Counted from the first letter of the stretch, positions 1 to 5,552 are shown. The stretch: 8,090 nt of DNA from Candidatus Aenigmatarchaeota archaeon (GCA_030666115.1 DAOUYM010000038.1:1-8090); one strand, 5' to 3'. The notes: generated from the sequence alone by a model not told the origin. A program made the numbers and translations.

Positions 1-238
1 ACTCAAGGTCCTCCAGTTCCTTTTCCTTCTCGCCAGCCGTCCTCCTGGTCATGATCGGGATTCCCATTGCTTCTGCCTGCATGCTGGTCCACTCGGCATT
101 GGGGTGGTGGAACATGTAGGATTCCGGGTTCTCTGGGAGTAGGGTAACCAGGCTTACAACCTTATTCCCTGACCTGATCGTCTTGTATATGGCGAAAGTT
201 GAATCCTTCGCACCTGAGAACAATACAGCAACCTTCAT
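1..238 (-). CDS. dph6: Diphthine-ammonia ligase Dph6, N-terminal part (3' end lies beyond position 1)
   Basis: This enzyme family performs the last step of diphthamide synthesis: ATP-dependent amidation of diphthine on translation elongation factor 2 in the cytoplasm. The visible 79 residues begin MKVAVLFSGAKDSTFAIYK, the PP-loop of the N-type ATP pyrophosphatases, followed by the family's LLPENPESYMFHHPN block (about residues 34-48) and an EAMGIPI...GEKEKELEDL block (about 57-78), all typical of archaeal Dph6 (DUF71/MJ0570-like). The second glycine of the usual SGGKDS loop is alanine (SGAKDS). The ATG at 238 has a weak purine-rich ribosome site (GGATGAG, 245-251) at 6 nt spacing. The gene lies 28 nt after the phosphatase stop and is the last visible gene of the minus-strand operon. 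Family assignment is firm. The C-terminal half cannot be seen. Confidence 0.9.
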   Translation of the reverse strand, partial: MKVAVLFSGAKDSTFAIYKTIRSGNKVVSLVTLLPENPESYMFHHPNAEWTSMQAEAMGIPIMTRRTAGEKEKELEDLE

Positions 239-266
239 AATAATCTCATCCAATACCAAATAATCA

Positions 267-932
267 CTATTTCTTACCAGGTTTCCAGTCCTTGTCGCCT
301 TCTGAAGGGACGTCGTTTTCCATTTTAATGAATTCAATATCCCCGTCCCCGTCTTTCCCGTAATGCATCCTGCATCCGAATCCTATGTATTCACCGGCTC
401 CCTTTATGGTTTTTCCTGTGACCTCCCTGAATATGAGCTTCATTAACACACCGTGCATAACCACTATAACGGTCTTACCAGAATGTAACTCGAACAGTCT
501 TTTGAAAGCCGGTATTACTCTATCCCTTGCTTCTATCTGACTCTCCCCTTCAGGCGGCTTGAAATGAATCTTATCTTTGTTCCTCTCATCCATGAGCCCT
601 GGGTATCTTCCATCAACCTGCTCACCAGTCAGCCCGTCCATCACACCGAAGTCCACCTCATTGAACTCTTTCCTGTGTTCAACCTCGAGTCCGTGTGGTC
701 TTGCGATCTCTTCGGCCGTCATCATCGACCTCTTGAGGCAGGACGAATACATCTTGTCTATCTTCAGGCCTTTGAGCTTCTCACCAATATCCCTGGCATG
801 CTCGATACCGTCCCTGGTTATGGGTGCGTCTGCCATTCCCAGAAAGTAAACACCATGGAAACCCGTGTTCGTGTGCCTTATGACTATAACTCTCGTTTTA
901 TGTTCTATGTTTTGTTCTTTGTTTCCAGTCAT
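267..932 (-). CDS. Histidine phosphatase superfamily protein (phosphoglycerate-mutase-like)
   Basis: Branch 1 histidine phosphatases transfer a phosphate through a phospho-histidine. The substrate cannot be told here; candidates are phosphoglycerate, a cobalamin-pathway phosphate, or other small phosphoesters. In the 221-aa product the catalytic block is R19-H20-T-N at the end of strand 1, the second arginine is R68 in the SSCLKRS block, the acid residue is probably E92 in EFNEVDFG, and the second histidine is H160 in VVMHG. All core residues are present, but the usual RHG-E reads RHT-N. The C-terminus is a charged tail (about 195-221) beyond the usual fold. I chose the ATG at 932 because it forms an ATGA overlap with the upstream stop, implying translational coupling. 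A GTG at 944 would add four residues and a longer overlap. Cytoplasmic; second gene of the operon. Confidence 0.85.
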   Translation of the reverse strand: MTGNKEQNIEHKTRVIVIRHTNTGFHGVYFLGMADAPITRDGIEHARDIGEKLKGLKIDKMYSSCLKRSMMTAEEIARPHGLEVEHRKEFNEVDFGVMDGLTGEQVDGRYPGLMDERNKDKIHFKPPEGESQIEARDRVIPAFKRLFELHSGKTVIVVMHGVLMKLIFREVTGKTIKGAGEYIGFGCRMHYGKDGDGDIEFIKMENDVPSEGDKDWKPGKK

Positions 933-1783
933 TCCGAACCACACACCCTGAAATCTATGCAGATCTTCCAGACCCCTGGACCGTAAGGAAGGACCTTTCT
1001 TTTATTTAATATCCTCACTCTTTTATTCGTTCGCCTGGCAGCGTCCTTAACCAGCTTAACTGATTCCTTGAACAGGTCGTTCTCATGCTCATAGAAGTAG
1101 AAGTGGACCATACCTCCGGTTTTCTTTCTAACGCATCTGATAGCTTCAGGCAGGTACCTGTATCCCTCCTTCGGAAGCGGCATCACCACCCTGTCGCATT
1201 TCCCGAAGTACTTCCTGGCTTTCTCCTTAACATTTCCATGGATCGGGATTATAAGGTGGCCCAGCTTGTTTATCCTCACGTTCTCCAGTGCGCTTTCATG
1301 ACCATCAGGATTCGCCTCTATCCCATAGATGATCCCTACCTCGGGTTTCTTCTTCGCGATCACGACAGGAAAGCACCCGATCCCTGAAAAGAATACCATT
1401 ACACTCTCCCCTTTCTTCACCATCTCAGATATCCTCTGCCTCTCTGTCGCTTCCCTGGGAGAATAATAAACCTTCTCAACATCCAGCCTGAACCTGCACC
1501 CGTGTTCCCTGTGCTCTGTAACCGTCTCTCTGCCATATATCTTCTTCAGTTTCCTGGTCCTGTACTCGCCTTCCCTTTTCCCTGCCTTTCCCAGAACCGT
1601 CCTGATCCGGGGATGCTTCTTCATGATGAGTTTGGCTATTTCTTTCTCGTTCCCACCATCAGGCACCTCAACAACCACCACTTCCCCGATTATGTCGAAT
1701 GCTGGCATCCTGTCCTTCTGTCTCTTCTGTCCTTTTTGTTCCTTCTCTCCCTTTTGCTGTGTCATACGCTTCACATGCGTCAT
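929..1783 (-). CDS. Trm5/TYW2-family tRNA methyltransferase-like protein (class I SAM-dependent)
   Basis: Trm5 enzymes place the N1-methyl group on G37 of tRNA; TYW2/Taw2 relatives transfer aminocarboxypropyl in wyosine synthesis. The 284-aa product has a D2-like region from about residue 27 (AFDIIGEVVVVEVP), then HPRIRTVLGK, the signature EHREHGCRFRLDVEKVYYSPR (90-110) with the following TER (113-115), the SAM-binding motif FFSGIGCFPVVIA (131-143), and E156 in YGIEANP as the expected ribose contact. The family's NLP(K) motif reads M201-P-L-P-K, so the Asn is replaced by Pro. No room exists for the N-terminal D1 domain of Trm5b, as in short Trm5-like and Taw2 proteins, so methyl versus aminocarboxypropyl transfer stays open. 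Residues 1-26 are a Lys/Gln-rich low-complexity stretch; the true start could be Met7 (1765) or Met26 (1708). The ATG at 1783 fits a leaderless transcript from the TATA at 1805-1817. First gene of the operon. Confidence 0.8.
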   Translation of the reverse strand: MTHVKRMTQQKGEKEQKGQKRQKDRMPAFDIIGEVVVVEVPDGGNEKEIAKLIMKKHPRIRTVLGKAGKREGEYRTRKLKKIYGRETVTEHREHGCRFRLDVEKVYYSPREATERQRISEMVKKGESVMVFFSGIGCFPVVIAKKKPEVGIIYGIEANPDGHESALENVRINKLGHLIIPIHGNVKEKARKYFGKCDRVVMPLPKEGYRYLPEAIRCVRKKTGGMVHFYFYEHENDLFKESVKLVKDAARRTNKRVRILNKRKVLPYGPGVWKICIDFRVCGSE

Positions 1784-1788
1784 ACTAA

Positions 1789-1796
1789 TTTATTAA
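1789..1796 (+). promoter_or_regulatory. TATA element for the M42 peptidase gene
   Basis: TTTATTAA on the plus strand places a predicted transcription start at about 1818, giving a leader of about 22 nt that contains the GGTGA ribosome site at 1831-1835. It sits between the TATA box and the predicted start site of the opposing operon, so the two divergent promoters overlap. Confidence 0.45.
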
Positions 1797-1804
1797 GACC
1801 CTTG

Positions 1805-1817
1805 AATAAATAATAAA
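1805..1817 (-). promoter_or_regulatory. Promoter of the methyltransferase-phosphatase-dph6 operon (TATA element)
   Basis: Read on the minus strand this is TTTATTATTTATT. Its centre lies about 28 nt upstream of the ATG at 1783, so transcription would start at about 1785 and the mRNA would be leaderless or nearly so. No Shine-Dalgarno sequence precedes that ATG, which agrees. This is inferred from spacing and AT composition only. Confidence 0.5.
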
Positions 1818-1839
1818 GCAGTTGATGACTGGTGATTTT

Positions 1840-2880
1840 ATGACAGGAATGGAAGCTCTGCTCAAGAAGCTTGTTGATTCACCCTCGATATCAGGATTTG
1901 AAGAGAACGTGAGGGACCTGATAAAGAAGGAACTCAAGCCACACGTTGATGAGATAAGGATAGATAAGATAGGAAACCTGATAGCAAGAAAAGGAAAGGG
2001 TGACCCTAAGATAGTTCTGGCAGCACACATGGATGAATTGGGATTGATGGTCAAGTATATAGATGATAAGGGTTTCCTCAAGTTCGATATGATCGGTGGC
2101 TGGGACGAGAGGATACTCCCGGCAATGAAGTTCAAAATACATGGCTCAAAGGGAGCTATTACAGGTGTTATAGGATCAAAACCGCCACACATGCAGGAAA
2201 GGGATGAGCAGAAGACTCCGTTCAAGGCAAAGGACCTGTATCTGGATGTTGGTGCCGACGGGAAGAATGATATAAGTAAGATCGGAATAAGGGTAGGTGA
2301 CTTCATAACAAGGGACGGAAAATTTGACAAGATGATGGGTTCCAGGGTAACTGGTCACGGGTTCGATAACAGGATAGGGTGCCTTGTGATGATAGAGGCA
2401 ATGAAAAGGCTTAAGGGCTTCAAGGGCACCGTGTACGCAGTTGGAACCATTCAGGAGGAACTAGGACTGATTGGTATAAGGGGATCTGTTTACAGCATAA
2501 ACCCGGACGTGGTCCTCGCGCTGGATACCACCATATCAGGCGACACACCTGACCTTAAGCCAGGAGAATCCGGGATAAAGCTCGGTTCAGGACCTACTCT
2601 TGCAATAAAGGACGCTGTTACTGTGGTGAACCCGAGGATCAAGAAGTGGATAACAGACACAGCCAGGAAGAACAAGATCAAGCTCCAGTATGAGGTCATG
2701 GATGGCGGGGCAACCGACGCTTCAATCGTGCCCATGATAAGGGAGGGTATCCCGTCAGGTTCGGTCCTGGTGCCAACCAGATACGTCCACACACCAATAG
2801 AAGTGGCTGACATGAATGATATAGAGGATGCAGTGAAGCTTGTTGTTGACGCTGTGAAGTCAGTCTCTGGTTATCTATGA
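1840..2880 (+). CDS. M42 family metallo-aminopeptidase (TET/deblocking aminopeptidase-like)
   Basis: M42 peptidases are cytosolic di-metal aminopeptidases. Archaeal members often form tetrahedral dodecamers (TET) that trim peptides released by the proteasome. All key positions of the 346-aa product are visible: H63 and D65 in AAHMDELGL, the KPPH block at 114-117, bridging D176 in GFDNRIG, the catalytic/metal pair E206-E207 in GTIQEELGL, D229 in LALDTT, GGATDAS (289-295) and H317 in PTRYVHTP. Length and motif order match full-length members. The ATG at 1840 is chosen because GGTGA (1831-1835) stands 4 nt upstream and because MEALLKKLVDSPSISGFEENVRDLI matches the normal family N-terminus. The TTG at 1822, ATG at 1825 and ATG at 1849 are weaker. 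Monocistronic: divergent from the tRNA methyltransferase operon, convergent with the next gene. Substrate preference among TET types cannot be read from sequence. Confidence 0.92.
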   Translation: MTGMEALLKKLVDSPSISGFEENVRDLIKKELKPHVDEIRIDKIGNLIARKGKGDPKIVLAAHMDELGLMVKYIDDKGFLKFDMIGGWDERILPAMKFKIHGSKGAITGVIGSKPPHMQERDEQKTPFKAKDLYLDVGADGKNDISKIGIRVGDFITRDGKFDKMMGSRVTGHGFDNRIGCLVMIEAMKRLKGFKGTVYAVGTIQEELGLIGIRGSVYSINPDVVLALDTTISGDTPDLKPGESGIKLGSGPTLAIKDAVTVVNPRIKKWITDTARKNKIKLQYEVMDGGATDASIVPMIREGIPSGSVLVPTRYVHTPIEVADMNDIEDAVKLVVDAVKSVSGYL

Positions 2881-2902
2881 TTTCTTAATTTCTTATTAAT
2901 TC
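2881..2902 (+). terminator. Probable T-rich terminator of the peptidase gene
   Basis: Directly after the TGA the plus strand is T-rich (TTTCTTAATTTCTTATTAAT). Archaeal RNA polymerase terminates at such T-tracts without a required hairpin. The stretch overlaps the 3' end of the convergent orphan gene, so composition of that gene could also explain it. Confidence 0.35.
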
Positions 2903-3199
2903 CTGTTCCATGTAGTATTCTGCTGGTGTGTAAATATGTCCTCTGTATGAATATACATCACTACTAGGCAGGTCAATGAATCCTATTACCCTCCCTAAAG
3001 TATCCTTCTCCTTGGTGATATCTTCTATGATATATGTCGACTTCTTGTAATTGACCCTACCTCTTTTCTGTATCCCTGCATATGTTATGAATGTGATTCT
3101 GATACCGTTTCTTAATATGTCTGGTAATGATTCCTTATTTTTAATTATCACACCGTTTTTTTCTAAGAGTTCTATTGAAAGTTTTTCCTTTCTCGACAT
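2885..3199 (-). CDS. Hypothetical small protein, AT-rich orphan (104 aa)
   Basis: I do not recognise this protein. It is 104 residues with no membrane segment and no signal peptide. The N-terminal third (MSRKEKLSIELLEKNGVIIKN) is helical and basic. The middle looks strand-rich (IRITFITYAG, KRGRVNYKKSTYIIEDI, RVIGFIDL). The C-terminus YTPAEYYMEQELI looks helical and acidic. A small beta-barrel or nucleic-acid-binding fold is imaginable but not shown. G+C is about one third (100 of 300 bases over 2881-3180), lower than neighbouring genes, which suggests recent acquisition or a young gene. It is probably real: it has a good TATA element (3227-3233), a G-rich stretch at 3209-3215 and GGTGG just before the ATG, and sensible codons throughout. 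Its stop is 4 bp from the stop of the convergent peptidase gene. Confidence 0.65.
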   Translation of the reverse strand: MSRKEKLSIELLEKNGVIIKNKESLPDILRNGIRITFITYAGIQKRGRVNYKKSTYIIEDITKEKDTLGRVIGFIDLPSSDVYSYRGHIYTPAEYYMEQELIRN

Positions 3200-3226
3200 G
3201 CCACCATACCCCCTTTACAATAAATG

Positions 3227-3233
3227 ATATAAA
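3227..3233 (-). promoter_or_regulatory. TATA element for the orphan gene
   Basis: The minus strand reads TTTAAAA followed by TTTATAT, with the TATA-like part at 3227-3233. Predicted start of transcription is about 3204, leaving a leader of about five nucleotides before the ATG at 3199. It lies between the orphan gene and the stop of the OB-fold gene (3246), so the orphan is probably transcribed on its own. Confidence 0.5.
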
Positions 3234-3245
3234 TTTTAAATCCCT

Positions 3246-3701
3246 TCAATTCCTCCTGTGAGGAGGTTCTATGATCCTGACCTGTGATCTCAGGGGGATG
3301 AGTTCTGGCTTGCCCTTGTACATCTCAATCGCGCCTGTGATCTCTACTACTGCACCGTCTCTTATTTCATCCACCTTCACGCCGGACAGCCTTAGCTCCT
3401 CGACGTCCTGCTGCCAGATCACAACCCTTATTTCCTCCATTCCCTCCCCTGTTTCCTTCCCTGTATCATGCTCCAGGTTGAAGAAGTAATGCCCGTTCCT
3501 GTGCTCATGGAAGTCCTTCACTTCTCCCTTCATCTTCACAACGCTTGCCGCGAAGCTGCCTGTGATCCAGTTACCACCAATACCACCAACATCACCGACA
3601 TTCACGTCAGTGGCAGGGATGTTCATTGCTATGAAGTAGAGAACCAGTATTCCCAGTATTGAACCTATCAGTGATGTCCTGAACAACTGATCCTCATTCA
3701 T
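3246..3701 (-). CDS. Membrane-anchored OB-fold nucleic-acid-binding-type protein
   Basis: The 151-aa product has one hydrophobic segment at about residues 9-25 (SLIGSILGILVLYFIAM), then an OB-fold from about residue 53 to the end: VVKMKGEVKDFHEHRNGHYFFNL, IRVVIWQQDVEELRL, DGAVVEITGAIEMYKGKPELIP, QVRII. The strand pattern, the NGHYFF block and GK-PELI are typical of tRNA_anti/RPA-type OB domains, which bind single-stranded nucleic acid; here the domain would be tethered to the membrane. Which face it is on is not certain: a short N-terminus before one helix could also act as an uncleaved signal. I chose the ATG at 3701 because MNEDQLFRTSLIG gives the form of N-terminus I recall for such archaeal proteins. 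A GTG at 3758, preceded by AGGAGAG at only 3 nt, would add 19 residues. It follows thpR by 77 nt with no TATA box between, so co-transcription is likely. Confidence 0.75.
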   Translation of the reverse strand: MNEDQLFRTSLIGSILGILVLYFIAMNIPATDVNVGDVGGIGGNWITGSFAASVVKMKGEVKDFHEHRNGHYFFNLEHDTGKETGEGMEEIRVVIWQQDVEELRLSGVKVDEIRDGAVVEITGAIEMYKGKPELIPLRSQVRIIEPPHRRN

Positions 3702-3778
3702 TCCAATCACACAAACGTTCCATACGTTCCGGTAATGCAACTTCACACGGATGTTCACATACTCTCCTGAGCCATTAT

Positions 3779-4330
3779 CTATTTCAGTGTGAAGGTCTTA
3801 AAATCGCTATATACAGGTCCATCCCTCTGCAGGACGCTGGCCTTCAGTTTAACGCTGTTGACACCAACTTCACACAACTTCATATCTTTCATTCCGTTGA
3901 TCCCACTCATAAGTTCATTCATGTTCCTGTTCGATTTAACCCTTCCTATTGTTATGTGGGGAGATGGTTCATGATCTTCACGCCTGATATGACTGAGCTG
4001 CTTGTTGATGGTTTTCGCCAGATTAATCATTTCATTCCTGCCTTCCTTCACACTAATCCATATCACCTTCACGAACCTGGGGTTACCAAAGTAACCAACT
4101 TCACCTATTTCCAGTGTGAACCTGCCGATATCCTTCACAGCATCAGATATCCCCTTCACAACACCCTCAATCTCGTCTTCATGAACTTCACCAAGGAACT
4201 TCAGTGTTATGTGAAGGTTCTCTGGCCTGACCCATTTAACATCATAATCACTATCCTTCAGCTTGCTTATGACGTCTGATATCCTGTATCTTGCATTATC
4301 ATCAATATCTATCGCAACAAACAATCTCAT
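3779..4330 (-). CDS. thpR: RNA 2',3'-cyclic phosphodiesterase ThpR (2H/LigT family)
   Basis: This 2H phosphoesterase hydrolyses RNA 2',3'-cyclic phosphates to 2'-phosphates; archaeal and bacterial LigT proteins also join tRNA half-molecules weakly through 2'-5' bonds in vitro. Both catalytic HxT motifs are intact in the 183-aa product: H40-I-T42 in NLHITLKFLG and H125-I-T127 in SPHITIGR. The start MRLFVAID and the end GPVYSDFKTFTL are the standard family termini, and length is normal. The ATG at 4330 is chosen over the GTG at 4342 and ATG at 4336 because of the canonical MRLFVAID start and because GGTGGGG (4337-4343) lies at suitable distance. First gene of a probable two-gene unit with the OB-fold protein, from the promoter at 4376-4383. 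Cytoplasmic, RNA end metabolism. The cellular substrate is not known for most members. Confidence 0.92.
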   Translation of the reverse strand: MRLFVAIDIDDNARYRISDVISKLKDSDYDVKWVRPENLHITLKFLGEVHEDEIEGVVKGISDAVKDIGRFTLEIGEVGYFGNPRFVKVIWISVKEGRNEMINLAKTINKQLSHIRREDHEPSPHITIGRVKSNRNMNELMSGINGMKDMKLCEVGVNSVKLKASVLQRDGPVYSDFKTFTLK

Positions 4331-4375
4331 CCACATCCCCACCGTCTAATCGATATCACCATATTGAATTCCTGG

Positions 4376-4383
4376 TATATAAA
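4376..4383 (-). promoter_or_regulatory. TATA element for thpR
   Basis: The minus strand reads TTTATATA, a near-consensus archaeal TATA box. The predicted transcription start is about 4354, leaving a leader of about 24 nt that includes the ribosome site GGTGGGG at 4337-4343. Confidence 0.55.
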
Positions 4384-4399
4384 CCCTCGTGCGGACAGG

Positions 4400-4424
4400 A
4401 AAAGCCACGAAAAGCCACGAAAAG
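4400..4424 (+). repeat. 10-bp tandem repeat next to the ATPase promoter
   Basis: AAAAGCCACG occurs at 4400-4409 and 4410-4419 without any mismatch, and its first five bases recur at 4420-4424, abutting the TATA element at 4426-4433. The period equals about one DNA helical turn, and the last partial copy sits where the TFB recognition element should be. It may be an activator or repressor site. It is also short enough to be chance slippage. Confidence 0.75.
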
Positions 4425-4425
4425 A

Positions 4426-4433
4426 ATTTAAAT
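4426..4433 (+). promoter_or_regulatory. TATA element for the AAA+ ATPase gene
   Basis: ATTTAAAT preceded by the purine-rich AAAAG at 4420-4424 resembles an archaeal BRE plus TATA box. The predicted start of transcription is about 4455, giving a leader of about 35 nt with the ribosome site GGTG at 4482-4485, 5 nt from the ATG at 4491. Confidence 0.55.
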
Positions 4434-4453
4434 CATAATGTCAATTAATCAGT

Positions 4454-4470
4454 TGTGAATTTAGTTCACA
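4454..4470. promoter_or_regulatory. Perfect inverted repeat at the predicted transcription start of the ATPase gene
   Basis: TGTGAA (4454-4459) and TTCACA (4465-4470) are perfect reverse complements separated by 5 nt. The palindrome begins at the transcription start expected from the TATA box. A dimeric repressor bound here would block initiation. As RNA it would be a weak six-pair hairpin upstream of the ribosome site. Confidence 0.5.
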
Positions 4471-4490
4471 TCTTCATATATGGTGTGTGA

Positions 4491-5552
4491 ATGAGCGATG
4501 AAAATATTGTGAAGTTGTTCGGATGGGATTCAAACCCTTTCACATTCAGGATACTACCCGAACTCTTCGTTGGATATAATGGAGAGATAAAGGGGATAGT
4601 TGAAGGTCTGACCAGTGGTGATAAGTTCTCCCTCCTCGTGGGACCGACTGGTTCAGGCAAGACCACACTCCTGAAACACGTTAAGGATAGTTTCCCGGGA
4701 TTCAAGTACACATTCTATCTGCCAAAACCACCAAAGGACCCGGACGACTGGATGATGATCTTTGGGAGATTCATAAAACCTGGTTTCTTCAAGTCGCTGT
4801 TCTCCAGAAACAACGGCGTCAACATATACAACCTGAGCGAGAAGGTTAACGAGAGACTGGGCAATGACAAGTTCCTGCTCTTTGTTGACGAATGCCATGA
4901 GGCCTCTATAGAGTCGCTGGAGTGGCTGAGATCCCTTGTTGACAATATAGACAACCTCTCCATAATACTGGCTGGCCTGCCGGTCTTCGAGAACATGCTG
5001 AAGAGCAACCTGGAAACCTTCAACAGAAGGATAAACAAGAAGACAGAGCTCGGGAACCTGACCAAGCCGGAAACAAGGGAACTTGTTAAGAAGAGGATAG
5101 AGAGTGTTGGCGGAGACGACATAAAGCCATTCACCTCAGGAACCATAGAGTACATATACCAGACAACCGGCGGCTTCCCGAGGGAAGTGATAAGGATGTG
5201 CGGCGAACTAACCAACAAGGCCATTAAGAGCAACATATCCACCATAGACACAGATTTCCTCAAGGAGAATGATACGCCTGTTTCCAGGGTCTCGATGGAT
5301 ACAATAGACTCCCTGCCGGAGAGGCAGAAGCTCATTCTTGACGTACTGTCACAGGGAGGCGATTTCACCCCGTCAGAGATAGTCCGAAAGCTTGACGATG
5401 AGGTGTACAAGAACAGGGACAACGCCATAAGGTCTGTCAACAACCTCCTGAGAAGGCTCATGAAGGATGGCTTCGTGGACAGGAAACGCGTAGGGAAGAC
5501 GTACAAGTACGTGCTCGCAGGCAAGTTCAAAACCCTTATGGTGGAAGCTTAA
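4491..5552 (+). CDS. AAA+ ATPase with C-terminal winged helix (ORC/Cdc6- or ExeA/TniB-like)
   Basis: The 353-aa protein has an N-terminal FGWDSNPFTFRILPELFVGY block (10-29), Walker A GPTGSGKTT (51-59), Walker B FLLFVDE (128-134) followed by CHEAS, sensor 1 in LSIILAGLP (156-164), a likely arginine finger at R179-R180, and sensor 2 in TGGFPREV (226-233). Residues 275-342 form a winged-helix domain (PERQKLILDVLSQGG... SEIVRKLDD... LLRRLMKDGFVDRKRVGKTYKYVL). This order is that of ExeA/TniB-type ATPases and of ORC1/Cdc6, and the wing suggests ATP-dependent DNA binding. I recall close relatives in DPANN archaea without a known function. No transposase or secretion gene lies nearby, so a TniB or ExeA role has no contextual support, and an initiator role would need a second look. 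Start: ATG with GGTG at 5 nt spacing. Own promoter, with a palindrome and a tandem repeat that hint at specific control. Cytoplasmic. Confidence 0.85.
   Translation: MSDENIVKLFGWDSNPFTFRILPELFVGYNGEIKGIVEGLTSGDKFSLLVGPTGSGKTTLLKHVKDSFPGFKYTFYLPKPPKDPDDWMMIFGRFIKPGFFKSLFSRNNGVNIYNLSEKVNERLGNDKFLLFVDECHEASIESLEWLRSLVDNIDNLSIILAGLPVFENMLKSNLETFNRRINKKTELGNLTKPETRELVKKRIESVGGDDIKPFTSGTIEYIYQTTGGFPREVIRMCGELTNKAIKSNISTIDTDFLKENDTPVSRVSMDTIDSLPERQKLILDVLSQGGDFTPSEIVRKLDDEVYKNRDNAIRSVNNLLRRLMKDGFVDRKRVGKTYKYVLAGKFKTLMVEA

Noticed and set aside
564..986. Plus-strand open frames across the phosphatase gene
   Set aside because: The minus-strand product has intact catalytic residues and operon context; the plus-strand frames have neither.
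1785..2330. 181-codon open frame on the minus strand at the start of the peptidase gene
   Set aside because: It is antisense to conserved M42 motifs and is rich in Ser, Pro and Ile without family resemblance.
3711..3731. Short direct repeat of ACGTTCC in the gap between thpR and the OB-fold gene
   Set aside because: Only two copies of a 7-9 bp unit with no promoter nearby; too short to claim.
3702..3758. GTG at 3758 as start of the OB-fold protein
   Set aside because: AGGAGAG lies only 3 nt before it, and the 19 extra residues do not resemble the N-terminus I recall for this kind of protein. Kept as an alternative only.
4343..4490. Replication origin with iterons upstream of an ORC-like gene
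   Set aside because: There are only two and a half 10-bp repeats, no recognisable ORB-type element and no extended AT-rich unwinding region. Promoter elements explain the gap sufficiently.
4715..5530. 271-codon open frame on the minus strand within the ATPase gene
   Set aside because: It is fully antisense to a gene with clear AAA+ motifs, is Ser/Leu-rich as expected from antisense reading, and has no recognisable domain or promoter.
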